Positions 41,177-49,085 of a DNA stretch of 64,000 nt are shown piece after piece (within the stretch, counting starts at the first letter, position 1; every line of letters starts with the position of its first letter). Made by a program: the position numbers and the translations under genes. The stretch lies in NCBI RefSeq assembly GCF_014649915.1, contig NZ_BMTY01000015.1, positions 62,001 to 126,000 of the forward strand, given 5' to 3'. This DNA is from Streptomyces toxytricini (GTDB lineage: Bacteria; Actinomycetota; Actinomycetes; Streptomycetales; Streptomycetaceae). The notes beneath the pieces are model-generated. The model had not been told where the DNA came from. It searched no databases and saw nothing but the letters and a program-made list of their open reading frames with translations.

Positions 41177-41916
41177 CGCCGGCCCCGCCGCACGAAGGCC
41201 TCCATCACTCGCCGTACGACCTCCGCCTGGGCGGGGGCGTACTCGGCGAGCAGCGCCTCGACGACGGCGGGCGCGACGGCGCCGGTCCCCCCGTCTCCCG
41301 GGATCGCGTCGAACACGGCGTCCGGCACCGCCGCGACGAGCGCGTCGGCCAGCCCCGGGATCCGCGGGTCGTCGGGCGGGGCGTCGGCCAGCTCGTCGAG
41401 CCGCTCGTACAGCGCGAGGACGGCCGGGTCGGCGGCGATCGGCCCGAGCGCCGCGTACACGTCGGCGCCGCCCTCGCCGGCCGTGTCGAGGAGGGTGAGG
41501 AGCTCGCGGTCAAGGGCGGCGGACGGCGAACCGGTGGCCGGCGCCTTGGCGAACAGGTCGGCGAGCGCGGGCGACACGGGCTCGGTCGCGCCGGGCGGCG
41601 CGGCCCGCAGCGCGGCGAGCCGGCTGCGGCGTTCCCGGATGTCGGCCTCCTGGCGGGCGAGGTCGGCGTCGAGCTCCTCGAGCACCTCGGCGAGGTCGCG
41701 CCCGGCATCGTCCGCGAGTACGTCCCGCACTTCGTCGAGGCCGAGCCCCAGCTCGGTCAGCCGGCGTACGCGCGCCAGCAGGACGGCGTCGCGGACGGTG
41801 TAGGTCCGGTATCCGTTGGGCAGCCGCACCGGCTCCGGGAGCAGGCCGACATGGTGGTAGTGCCGGATCGCCCGGGTGGTGAGCCCGACGAGCGCGGCGA
41901 TCTCTCCGATCCGCAT
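41173..41916 (-). CDS. MerR family transcriptional regulator
   Basis: This 247-residue regulator has the MerR N-terminal winged helix: MRIGEIAALVGLTTRAIRHY, HHVGLLPEPVRLPNGYR and YTVRDAVLLARVRRL, followed by a coiled dimer helix (EVLEELDADLARQEADIRE). The C-terminal domain (about residues 120-247) lacks Cys ligands, so a small-molecule or other signal is more likely than a metal. ATG 41916 is the conserved start; the longer frame reaching 41988 lacks support. The promoter at 41924-41954 has the 19-base spacer of MerR-activated promoters with a dyad in it, so the gene probably controls itself and the coupled membrane protein. Confidence 0.92.
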   Translation of the reverse strand: MRIGEIAALVGLTTRAIRHYHHVGLLPEPVRLPNGYRTYTVRDAVLLARVRRLTELGLGLDEVRDVLADDAGRDLAEVLEELDADLARQEADIRERRSRLAALRAAPPGATEPVSPALADLFAKAPATGSPSAALDRELLTLLDTAGEGGADVYAALGPIAADPAVLALYERLDELADAPPDDPRIPGLADALVAAVPDAVFDAIPGDGGTGAVAPAVVEALLAEYAPAQAEVVRRVMEAFVRRGRR

Positions 41917-41923
41917 GCCGTCC

Positions 41924-41954
41924 AGTAGAAACCCTGCCGTTGCGGCAAGGTCAA
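41924..41954 (-). promoter_or_regulatory. MerR-type promoter with 19-bp spacer and operator dyad
   Basis: On the minus strand TTGACC (41954-41949) and TCTACT (41929-41924) are 19 bases apart. The spacer region carries the dyad CCTTGCCG-CAA-CGGCAGGG (one mismatch). The -10 ends 7 bases before ATG 41916, giving a nearly leaderless transcript. Confidence 0.7.
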
Positions 41955-41973
41955 GCGGCGGCGCGGGGCCGGG

Positions 41974-41979
41974 TAGCAT
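41974..41979 (+). promoter_or_regulatory. -10 hexamer of rnpB
   Basis: TAGCAT lies 9 bases before the 5' end of the RNase P RNA. The -35 region would overlap the divergent merR promoter. Confidence 0.4.
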
Positions 41980-41987
41980 GGTCGGCA

Positions 41988-42400
41988 CGGCAGACGAGCC
42001 GGCCGGACGGCCGCGTCGGGATCCCCGGATCCCGCCGAGGAACGTCCGGGCTCCACAGGGCAGGGTGGTGGGTAACGCCCACCCGGGGTGACCCGCGGGA
42101 CAGTGCCACAGAAAACAGACCGCCGGGGGCTTCGGCCTCCGGTAAGGGTGAAACGGTGGTGTAAGAGACCACCAGCGCCTGGGGTGACCCAGGCGGCTAG
42201 GTAAACCCCACTCGGAGCAAGGTCAAAAGGAGTCGTCCCCGGACGGCTCTGCGCGGACGATCGAGGGCTGCCCGCCCGAGTCCGCGGGTAGACCGCACGA
42301 GGCCGGCGGCAACGCCGGTCCTAGATGGATGGCCGTCTCCCCGGCGGCCGCGAGGCCGCCGGGTGACAGAACCCGGCGTACAGGCCGACTCGTCTGCCGC
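41988..42400 (+). ncRNA. rnpB: RNase P RNA (type A)
   Basis: The ends GGCAGACGAG (41989-41998) and CTCGTCTGCC (42389-42398) form helix P1. Conserved core elements are present in order: GAGGAACGTCCGGGCT and ACAGGGCAGGGTGGTGGGTA near the 5' side, AGTGCCACAGAAAACAGACC, GGTAAGGGTGAAACGG, GAGCAAGGTCAAA, AGATGGATGGCCGTC and ACAGAACCCGGCGTACAGG before the 3' strand. Length of about 410 is usual for actinobacteria. It is the catalytic RNA that matures tRNA 5' ends. The 189 bases after it contain only the terminator at 42556-42587. Confidence 0.97.
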
Positions 42401-42555
42401 CTGTGCCTCCGGCCCGGGGTGGAGCCCCGCCGGCTTCGCCTGCCCGAAACCCGGGGAGTCCCCGGGGAGCTCCGGTTCGAGGTGTCACCTGCCTGCCGCG
42501 TGCCTCCGGGCCTCGCCGCCGCTTCCCCGAATCCACGCCTTTGCCCTCCCGTTCC

Positions 42556-42587
42556 CCCGCCCGGCGCGCGGGTGCGCGCCGGGCGGG
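42556..42587. terminator. Strong terminator between rnpB and the RNase H gene
   Basis: CCCGCCCGGCGCGC (42556-42569) pairs perfectly with GCGCGCCGGGCGGG (42574-42587) around loop GGGT. Both flanking transcripts converge here. Confidence 0.65.
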
Positions 42588-42591
42588 CGGG

Positions 42592-43965
42592 TCAGCGGAG
42601 GTGGGACGTGTCGTTGAGGAGGCGGAGGGAGGCGTTGCCGTCGCCGTAGTAGGCGACCGCCGAGAGGGACGCCGCCGCCAGTTCCATGCGGAACAGGGAC
42701 TCCGGCGGGGCGCCGAGGGCCAGGCGGACCAGGATCTTCACCGGGGTGACGTGCGTGACCAGCAGCACGGTGCGGCCCCGGTGCGCGGCCAGCAGCCGGT
42801 CGCGGGCCGCGGAGATCCGCCGGGTGGCGGCCGCGAAGCTCTCGCCGCCGCCCGTCGGGGCGGCCTTCGGGGATTCCAGCCAGGCCTGGAGGTCGTCCGG
42901 GTGGCGTTCCTGCACCTCGCCGAAGGTCAGCCCCTCCCAGGCGCCGAAGTCGACTTCGCGCAGGCCCTCTTCGACGGTGACGCCGAGGCCGAGCCGGTCC
43001 GCGACCGTCTGCGCGGTCTCCCGGCAGCGGCGCAGCGGCGAGCTGACGACCGTCTGGATGGTGCCGCGCGCGGCCAGCGCCTCGGCCACCGCGTACGCCT
43101 GCCGGCGGCCCGCGGGGGACAGTTCGGGGTCGCTGCCGCCGCTGCCGGAGAAGCGCTTCTGCGGCGTGAGGGCCGTCTCGCCGTGCCTGAGCAGGACGAA
43201 CGTCGACGGGGGGCCGAGGTCGGCGGGGCCCCAGCCCCGGCCTGCCTGCGGCGCCGCGGCGACCGGCGCGCCCTCGGCGGGAGCCGGCGCCCCTTCGGCA
43301 GCCGGGGCGGGGACCACGGCCGGTGCCGGAGTGGCCGTGGCCGGCGCGGTGGCGGCCTGTGCCTCCGCGGGCGCCGTCGCCGCTGTCGCCGCGGCAGCGG
43401 ACCCCGCGGTCGCCGTCGAGGCGGCCAGGGCTGCGCGGACCGCGGCCGCGCCTGCCGCGGCGTCGCCCGGGGGGCCCGACGGCGGCGGTGCGGCCAGGGT
43501 GCGGGCCGCCGACGCGTCCAGGGCGGCCGCCGAGGCGGACGGCTCCCACTGCCGGCCGGCCCGCCCCGCGTCCATCGCCTCGTTGGCGAGCCGGTCCGCG
43601 TGCCGGTTCCGCTCGCGCGGGATCCACTCGTAGGTGACCCGGCCGCGCGGCAGGACCGCCGCCGCCTCCGCCGCGAGCGGCTTCATGTCGGGGTGCTTGA
43701 TCTTCCAGCGGCCCGACATCTGCTCGACGACGAGCTTGGAGTCCATCCGGACCTCGACCGCCGCCTCGGGGTCCAGCTCGCGGGCGGCCTTCAGCCCGGC
43801 GATCAGCCCCCGGTACTCGGCCACGTTGTTCGTGGCGACGCCGATGTACTCGGCGCGCTCCGCCAGCGTCTGTCCCGTCTCCGGGTCCAGGACGACCGCG
43901 CCGTAGCCGGCGGGCCCCGGGTTGCCCCGGGATCCGCCGTCCGCCTCCACGACCAGCCGGGGCAT
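42592..43965 (-). CDS. Bifunctional RNase H / acid phosphatase
   Basis: This 457-residue fusion has an N-terminal type I RNase H domain (1-130) with the acidic residues in VEADGGSRGNPG, NNVAEYRGLIAGL and VRMDSKLVVEQM. An Ala-rich linker of about 110 residues follows. The C-terminal histidine phosphatase domain has VLLRHGETALTPQKRFSG (RHG nucleophile), EVDFGAWEGLTF and VTHVTPV. It corresponds to Mycobacterium Rv2228c, which removes RNA from RNA/DNA hybrids and whose phosphatase is CobC-like. ATG 43965 overlaps the stop of the zinc-ribbon gene (ATGA), and the order with zinc ribbon and Nif3 is the conserved actinobacterial one. Confidence 0.95.
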   Translation of the reverse strand: MPRLVVEADGGSRGNPGPAGYGAVVLDPETGQTLAERAEYIGVATNNVAEYRGLIAGLKAARELDPEAAVEVRMDSKLVVEQMSGRWKIKHPDMKPLAAEAAAVLPRGRVTYEWIPRERNRHADRLANEAMDAGRAGRQWEPSASAAALDASAARTLAAPPPSGPPGDAAAGAAAVRAALAASTATAGSAAAATAATAPAEAQAATAPATATPAPAVVPAPAAEGAPAPAEGAPVAAAPQAGRGWGPADLGPPSTFVLLRHGETALTPQKRFSGSGGSDPELSPAGRRQAYAVAEALAARGTIQTVVSSPLRRCRETAQTVADRLGLGVTVEEGLREVDFGAWEGLTFGEVQERHPDDLQAWLESPKAAPTGGGESFAAATRRISAARDRLLAAHRGRTVLLVTHVTPVKILVRLALGAPPESLFRMELAAASLSAVAYYGDGNASLRLLNDTSHLR

Positions 43966-44708
43966 CAGATGCCCGAGTCCGCCGTACGGACCAGGATGCG
44001 GCCGCAGTTGTCGTGCCGGACGACCCGGTTCGCGGCCGCCGCCTTGATCTCGTTGACCTCGGCCATGTCGAGCTCCAGCCGGCAGCCCTCGCAGCGGCGC
44101 TGGTACAGGCGGGCCGCGCCGACGCCGCCCTGCTTGGCGCGGATCTTCTCGTACAGGGCCACCAGGTCCGCGGGGAGGGAGGCGGCGACGAGCTCGCGCT
44201 CCTTCGTGATGCGGGCGGTCTCCGCGTCGAGCTCGCCGGTGGCGGCGTCGCGCCGGGAGGTGGCGTCCGCGAGCTTCGCCTCCAGGGCGGAGACGCGCTC
44301 GGTGAGCTCACCGACGCGCTCCTGCGCGGCCTCCAGGCGCTCCATCACCTCGAGGACGACGTCCTCCAGGTCGGCCTGGCGCTTGGCGAGCGAGACGACC
44401 TCGCTCTGCAGGTTCGCCAGGTCGCGCGGGGACATGCCGGCGCCCGAGTCGAGCCGCTGCTGGTCGCGGGCGGCCCGCTGGCGGACCTGGTCGACGTCCT
44501 GCTCGGCCTTGGCCTGCTCGCGGGCGGCGTCGCTCGCCTGCGTCTGCGCCGCCACGAGCAGGTCGCGCTGCTGGGACAGGTCCTTGGTCAGCGAATCGAC
44601 CTCGGCGTGCTCCGGCAGCGACGTCCGCTTGTGGGCGAGCTGCGACAGCCGCACGTCCAGGGCCTGGACGTCGAGGAGTCGGATCTGGTCGGCGGGCTCG
44701 GCGTTCAG
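43965..44708 (-). CDS. Coiled-coil zinc-ribbon protein (C4-type, CT398/Rv2229c-like)
   Basis: This 247-residue protein has a long coiled coil (about residues 10-185, with SLTKDLSQQRDLLVAAQTQ and repeated E/A/R heptads) and a C-terminal zinc ribbon, RCEGCRLELDM and VRHDNCGRILV (one Cys pair plus a single Cys and His). The role is unknown; Helicobacter and Chlamydia relatives are structural. The frame contains no ATG, GTG or TTG before residue 18. A CTG at 44708, overlapping the Nif3 stop and 9 bases after GGAG, gives the full coiled coil and is proposed as a rare start. Confidence 0.85.
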   Translation of the reverse strand: MNAEPADQIRLLDVQALDVRLSQLAHKRTSLPEHAEVDSLTKDLSQQRDLLVAAQTQASDAAREQAKAEQDVDQVRQRAARDQQRLDSGAGMSPRDLANLQSEVVSLAKRQADLEDVVLEVMERLEAAQERVGELTERVSALEAKLADATSRRDAATGELDAETARITKERELVAASLPADLVALYEKIRAKQGGVGAARLYQRRCEGCRLELDMAEVNEIKAAAANRVVRHDNCGRILVRTADSGI

Positions 44709-45562
44709 TTGGGGGCTCCAGGGGTAGTCGGGGAGGTTGCGGACGGCGCGTGCGCCGTCCAGGGGTCGGTGACCTTGCGGGACACGTGGGTGCGCAGGCC
44801 CCATCCGTGGCGCTCGGAGACGGCGTCGAGCTGGGCCGCGGCCTGCTCGCACCAGGGCCACTCGGTGGCCCAGTGGGCGGCGTCGACGAGCGCGAGGGGG
44901 CTCTGCTCGCGGGCCTCGGACGCCGGGTGGTGGCGCAGGTCGGCGGTGAGGAAGACGTCCACGCCGGCCGCCCGCACCTGCGCGAACAGGCTGTCGCCGG
45001 AGCCGCCGCTGACGGCGGCGGTGCGGACGGTCATGTCGGGGTCGCCGGCGACGCGGATGCCCTGCGCGGTCCGCGGCAGCCGGGCGGCGGCGCGGGCCGC
45101 GAACTCGCGGAGGGTCTCCGGGCGGTCGAGTTCGCAGATCCGGCCGAGGCCGCGGCGGCCCTGCGGGTCGGTCGGGTCCGGCACCAGCGGGCCGGTGATC
45201 CGCAGGTCGAGTGCACCGGCGAGGGCGTCGGAGACGCCGGGGTCGGCCGTGTCGGCGTTGGTGTGGGCGACGTGCAGCGCGATGTCGTTCTTGATCAGCG
45301 TGTGCACGGCGCGGCCCTTGAACGTGCCGGCGGAGACCGTGGTGGTGCCGCGGAGGTAGAGGGGGTGGTGGGTGACGAGCAGGTCGGCGCCCAGCTCCAC
45401 CGCCTCGTCGACGACCTCCTGCACGGGGTCGACCGCGAACAGGACCCGCGCGACCTCGGCATCGGGGTCGCCGCAGACGGTTCCGACCGCGTCCCACTCC
45501 TCGGCCCGCGAGGGGGGCCAGAGAGCGTCCAGCGCGGCGATGACTTCAGAGAGACGTGGCAC
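44705..45562 (-). CDS. Nif3-like dinuclear metal center hexameric protein
   Basis: This 285-residue NIF3/DUF34 protein has the metal ligands in LLVTHHPLYLRG, VAHTNADTADPG and, near the end, LVDAAHWATEWPW. It is shorter than versions with an inserted PII-like domain. The biochemical role is unsettled; a GTP cyclohydrolase-like activity has been proposed. The GTG at 45562 lies 6 bases after a TAGCCT hexamer, so it is probably leaderless and drives the whole Nif3, zinc-ribbon, RNase H operon. Confidence 0.93.
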   Translation of the reverse strand: MPRLSEVIAALDALWPPSRAEEWDAVGTVCGDPDAEVARVLFAVDPVQEVVDEAVELGADLLVTHHPLYLRGTTTVSAGTFKGRAVHTLIKNDIALHVAHTNADTADPGVSDALAGALDLRITGPLVPDPTDPQGRRGLGRICELDRPETLREFAARAAARLPRTAQGIRVAGDPDMTVRTAAVSGGSGDSLFAQVRAAGVDVFLTADLRHHPASEAREQSPLALVDAAHWATEWPWCEQAAAQLDAVSERHGWGLRTHVSRKVTDPWTAHAPSATSPTTPGAPN

Positions 45563-45568
45563 AGGCCA

Positions 45569-45574
45569 AGGCTA
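45569..45574 (-). promoter_or_regulatory. -10 hexamer for the leaderless nif3-type operon
   Basis: Read on the minus strand, TAGCCT is followed by TGGCCT and then GTG. Confidence 0.45.
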
Positions 45575-45677
45575 CCGTCCGTACGGAATCGGAAAGCTCC
45601 GCCCGCGGCGCTCCCGCCGCGGGCACCGGGCGGGCAGCACAGGCGGCGGCGCGGCCCGGCGCGAAACGCCGCCGGGC

Positions 45678-45691
45678 CACCCTTAAGGGTG
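45678..45691. promoter_or_regulatory. Perfect palindrome CACCCTTAAGGGTG
   Basis: A 14-bp perfect dyad lies 69 bases before the gene at 45761 and 115 bases from the Nif3 start. It looks like an operator for an unidentified dimeric regulator. Confidence 0.45.
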
Positions 45692-45760
45692 AAGCGTGGG
45701 AGGTCGTGTTGTTCGGCTGGAAGTGCGAAAACTAGCTTCCTCACCGGAGGTGACGCACGG

Positions 45761-46900
45761 ATGACTGTCTGTGCCATCGAGATCACGACGGCTGCCCCGT
45801 TCACCATCGCCGCGGACGGCTCGTACGCGGCCCGGCTCGCCGGGAGCGGCGAGGCCCGCTACCCGGAGCGCTGGACGCTGGCCGGCCCCGAGCCGTACGC
45901 GGTGCCGCTGCCGCTGGCCCAGCCCGAGGAGGCCGACAGCGAGGTGCAGCCGCTCGCCGACGGGCGGGTCCTGATCCACCGGCGGGTCGCGGACCGGCAC
46001 GCCTTCGCCCTGCTGTACCCGACGGGCGGCGCCGGGGCCGGGCCGCGGACGGGCGAGCTCGCCCTGGGCTCGGTGGTCCCGGGCCGGGAGGGCGTACGGG
46101 TGTCCCTGCTGCCCCCGCCGCCCGGCGGGGCGGCCGCCTACGCGCTGGCCTCCTCGGTCGGCGGCTCCGCCGTCTGGCGGGTGGCGGGCGGCCCCTTCGG
46201 GCCCGTGGCCCGGATCCCCGGCCGCTGCACCGGCGGCGTCTGGCTGGACCGCGGCGGCCGCATGCTGGCCCTGGACCGCGAGCGGGAGGGCACGGTGAAG
46301 GCCGTCGCCGTGGACCTGGGGCGCGGCGAGGCCACCCCGCTGCTGCAGATCGCGGACGGCAGCGAGGACCGGCTGCTGTTCGCCGACCCCGACAGCGGGC
46401 TGGTGCTGGTCCGGTCGGACGCGGCGGGCGAGCCCCGCCTGGGCTGGGGCGTCCTCGGCAGCGCCCGGCCGGTCCGCTTCCCGGAGTGCCTGCGCGGCCT
46501 GCCGGCGGTCCCGTTCGCGGTCCAGCCGGGCCGGGCGCTGATGCCGGAGACGTGCGGGGTCGCGTTCCGGCTGGAGGAGGGCGCGGGCGGCTGGGGCGAC
46601 GTCGCCCTGTGGCGGCCCGCCGACCGGCGCGTCTTCCGTCTCGCCGCGCCGGCCGGCTGGCTCGGCACCGGCGTGTGGGGCGCCGACGGCCGCCTCCGGC
46701 TGCCGTACTCCACGTCCGAGGTGCCCTGCGGGATCGCCGGCGTGGCGATGCCCGACGCACCTCCGAGCCCGCTCCGGGTCGAGGCCCCGCCCACCGCCGC
46801 CCCGGCCGCGCCGGGGGCGGTGCCGGGGGCGGCGGCCGAGCCGGTGCCGCCCCGCCCGGTGCCGCTCCAGCAGGCCCCGCTCCGGACCGCCGCGCCCTGA
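45761..46900 (+). CDS. Conserved hypothetical protein, possible beta-propeller
   Basis: This 379-residue protein consists of repeated short beta-rich segments, such as WTLAGPEPYAVPLPLAQ, DGRVLIHRRVADRHAFALLY, GGVWLDRGGRMLALDRER and LFADPDSGLVLVRSD. That pattern is compatible with a beta-propeller of WD/YVTN type. It has no signal peptide and ends in a Pro/Ala tail. ATG 45761 has a strong GGAGGTGA site (45746-45753). It is divergent from the Nif3 operon and lies next to the palindrome at 45678. No function is recognised. Confidence 0.75.
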   Translation: MTVCAIEITTAAPFTIAADGSYAARLAGSGEARYPERWTLAGPEPYAVPLPLAQPEEADSEVQPLADGRVLIHRRVADRHAFALLYPTGGAGAGPRTGELALGSVVPGREGVRVSLLPPPPGGAAAYALASSVGGSAVWRVAGGPFGPVARIPGRCTGGVWLDRGGRMLALDREREGTVKAVAVDLGRGEATPLLQIADGSEDRLLFADPDSGLVLVRSDAAGEPRLGWGVLGSARPVRFPECLRGLPAVPFAVQPGRALMPETCGVAFRLEEGAGGWGDVALWRPADRRVFRLAAPAGWLGTGVWGADGRLRLPYSTSEVPCGIAGVAMPDAPPSPLRVEAPPTAAPAAPGAVPGAAAEPVPPRPVPLQQAPLRTAAP

Positions 46901-46927
46901 CCGGCCCCGCGCCCGGCCGGTCCGCTC

Positions 46928-47884
46928 CTACCCGGCCGCCGCCTGGCCGTGCCGCAGGCCGAACACCTCGGCCGCGGCGAAGGTCTCGCCGTCCGGGCGG
47001 CCCGCGTAGTGGGGCGTGAGGAGCGCGTCCAGCTCCTCGTACGAGAAGACGTCCTTGGCGGTGTCGAACACGGCCGCCACCCGGGGCCGCTCCATCACGG
47101 CGACGATCCCGCCGTGGACGACGAGCAGCTGCCCGTTCACCCGCCCCGCGGCCGGCGAGGCCAGGTAGCCGACGAGCGGGGCGACGTGCTCGGGGGCCAG
47201 CGGGTCGGGGCGGCCGTCGTCCGGCACGCCGAACCCGGCGAAGACGTCCTCCGTCATCCGGGTCCGCGCCCGCGGGCAGATCGCATTGGCCGTGACCCCG
47301 TACTTGGCGAGGGCGAGCGCGGTCGAGGTGGTCAGGCCGACGATGCCGCCCTTGGCCGCCGCGTAGTTCGGCTGGCCGGCCGAGCCGCCGAGGAAGGCCT
47401 CGGAGGAGGTGTTGACGATCCGCCCGAAGACCGGGCCGCCCGCCGCCTTCGACCGCTCCCGCCAGTGCGCGGCGGCGAAGCGGGTGGTGTTGAAGTGGCC
47501 CTTGAGGTGGACGCGGACCACCGAGTCCCATTCGTCCTCAGACATGGAGAACACCATCCGGTCGCGGAGGATCCCGGCGTTGTTGACCAGGACGTCCAGC
47601 TTGCCGAAGGTGTCGACGGCCAGTTCGACGAGTTCGCGGGCCTGCCCGAAGTCCGCCACGTCCCCGGCGTGCGCCACGGCCCGGCCGCCCGCCGCGCGGA
47701 TCTCCTCGGCGACCTCCTGTGCCGGGCCGGCGGACGCGTCGCCCGAGCCGTCGCGGCCGGTCCGGCCCAGGTCGTTGACGACCACGGCGGCGCCGAGGCG
47801 GGCCAGTTCCAGCGCCTCGGCGCGGCCGAGGCCCCGGCCGGCGCCGGTGACGACGGCGGACAGTCCCTCAAGCGGAAGCGGCAT
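46928..47884 (-). CDS. HSD17B4/Hsd4A-type 3-hydroxyacyl-CoA dehydrogenase (SDR)
   Basis: This 318-residue SDR shows VVTGAGRGLGRAEALELA, the insertion VVVNDLGRTGRDGSGD that marks the peroxisomal multifunctional enzyme type 2 branch, NNAGILRDRM and the catalytic pair in SGSAGQPNYAAAKGG-type context. In that branch the enzyme oxidises 3-hydroxyacyl-CoA in side-chain beta-oxidation of sterols and branched acids (Hsd4A in mycobacteria). It is the last gene of a minus-strand operon after the MaoC hydratase and Zn dehydrogenase genes. The KstR-type box at 50026-50039 should control it. Confidence 0.87.
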   Translation of the reverse strand: MPLPLEGLSAVVTGAGRGLGRAEALELARLGAAVVVNDLGRTGRDGSGDASAGPAQEVAEEIRAAGGRAVAHAGDVADFGQARELVELAVDTFGKLDVLVNNAGILRDRMVFSMSEDEWDSVVRVHLKGHFNTTRFAAAHWRERSKAAGGPVFGRIVNTSSEAFLGGSAGQPNYAAAKGGIVGLTTSTALALAKYGVTANAICPRARTRMTEDVFAGFGVPDDGRPDPLAPEHVAPLVGYLASPAAGRVNGQLLVVHGGIVAVMERPRVAAVFDTAKDVFSYEELDALLTPHYAGRPDGETFAAAEVFGLRHGQAAAG

Positions 47885-47939
47885 CTGCGGGTTCCTCTCC
47901 GACGGGCGTACGGGCGTACGGGCGCGGGCGTGTGGGGAG

Positions 47940-49019
47940 CTAGAGCTCGATGCAGGTGCGCAGGGCCGTCCCGGTGCGCATCTGGTCCAGGGCGTCGTTG
48001 ACCTCGGCGAGCTGCACCCGGTGCGTGATCAGCCCGGCGAGGTCGACACGGCCGGCCCGCCACAGGGCGATGGTGCGCTCGTAGGACCGCAGCACGTCCC
48101 CGCCGCCGTACATGGACGGCAGGATCCGCTTCTCGTCGAAGAAGAGGGAGAACATGTCGACGGAGTACTCGTCGTCGAGGGCGCCCGCGCCGACCACGAC
48201 GACGGAGCCGCCGCGCCGGGTCATCTCGTACGCGGTCCGCACGGTCGCGGACCGGCCCACGACCTCGAAGACGTAGTCGAACCCCTCGCCGCCGGTGATC
48301 CGCTGCCGGGCGTCGGCGAAGGCGTCGGGTGCGACCGCCTCGGTGGCGCCGAACCGCAGCGCCGCCTCGCGCCGGGCGGCGACCGGGTCGACGGCGACGA
48401 CCTGAGCGGCGCCCTGCACCTTGGCGCCCTGGACGACGGAGATGCCGACGCCGCCGCAGCCGATGACGGCGACGGACGACCCGGCCTCGACCTGCGCCGT
48501 GTTGATCGCCGCGCCGAGCCCGGTGGTGACGCCGCAGCCGATGAGCGCGGCGATGTCGTACGGCACGTCGTCGGGGATCTTCACCGCGCAGGCGGCGGGG
48601 ACGACGAGCTCCTCGGCGAAGGTGCCGGTGCCGGCGAACCCGAAGACGTCGCCGCCGGCGGCGCGCCGGAAGTTCGGGGTGGCGGCGTTCCCGAAGGCCG
48701 CCAGGCACAGGTGCCCCTGGCCGCGCCGGCACGCCGGGCAGTCCCGGCAGGGCGGCAGCCAGCAGACGAGGACGCGGTCGCCGACCGCATGGGTGGTGAC
48801 GCCGTCCCCGACGTCGGTGATCTCGCCCGCGCCCTCGTGCCCGGGGACGAACGGCGCGGGCTGCGGCAGCACCCCGCTCATCGCGGACAGGTCGGAGTGG
48901 CACAGGCCGGTGGCCCTGATGCGGATCCGCACCCGGCCGGGCCCGAAGCCCACGGCCTCCATGTCGTCGACGACCTCGAGCTTGTCCTGGCCTATCTCGC
49001 TCTGCAGCGCTGCGCGCAC
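47940..49019 (-). CDS. Zinc-dependent alcohol dehydrogenase, class III-like
   Basis: This 359-residue medium-chain dehydrogenase shows the catalytic-zinc GHEGAGEITDVG, the structural-zinc Cys set CWLPPCRDCPACRRGQGHLC, and the Rossmann motif AVIGCGGVGISVVQGAKVQGA. It resembles Rxyl_3153/FDH-like dehydrogenases of actinobacteria, which use NAD and may pair with an electron or thiol carrier. In this operon it may oxidise an alcohol group of the degraded side chain; this is inference. The start at 49019 is GTG or ATG context with a 66-base gap from the MaoC gene. Confidence 0.9.
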   Translation of the reverse strand: MRAALQSEIGQDKLEVVDDMEAVGFGPGRVRIRIRATGLCHSDLSAMSGVLPQPAPFVPGHEGAGEITDVGDGVTTHAVGDRVLVCWLPPCRDCPACRRGQGHLCLAAFGNAATPNFRRAAGGDVFGFAGTGTFAEELVVPAACAVKIPDDVPYDIAALIGCGVTTGLGAAINTAQVEAGSSVAVIGCGGVGISVVQGAKVQGAAQVVAVDPVAARREAALRFGATEAVAPDAFADARQRITGGEGFDYVFEVVGRSATVRTAYEMTRRGGSVVVVGAGALDDEYSVDMFSLFFDEKRILPSMYGGGDVLRSYERTIALWRAGRVDLAGLITHRVQLAEVNDALDQMRTGTALRTCIEL

Positions 49020-49085
49020 GGTGCGGCTCCTCGGCTTGGGGCTACTGGGGTGCGGGTGGCTGGGGGGGCAGGGGCGGCTGTGCGG

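Noticed and set aside
41917..41988. Extended MerR protein starting at 41988
   Set aside because: The extension would overlap the promoter and the rnpB 5' end, while the conserved MerR start is at 41916.
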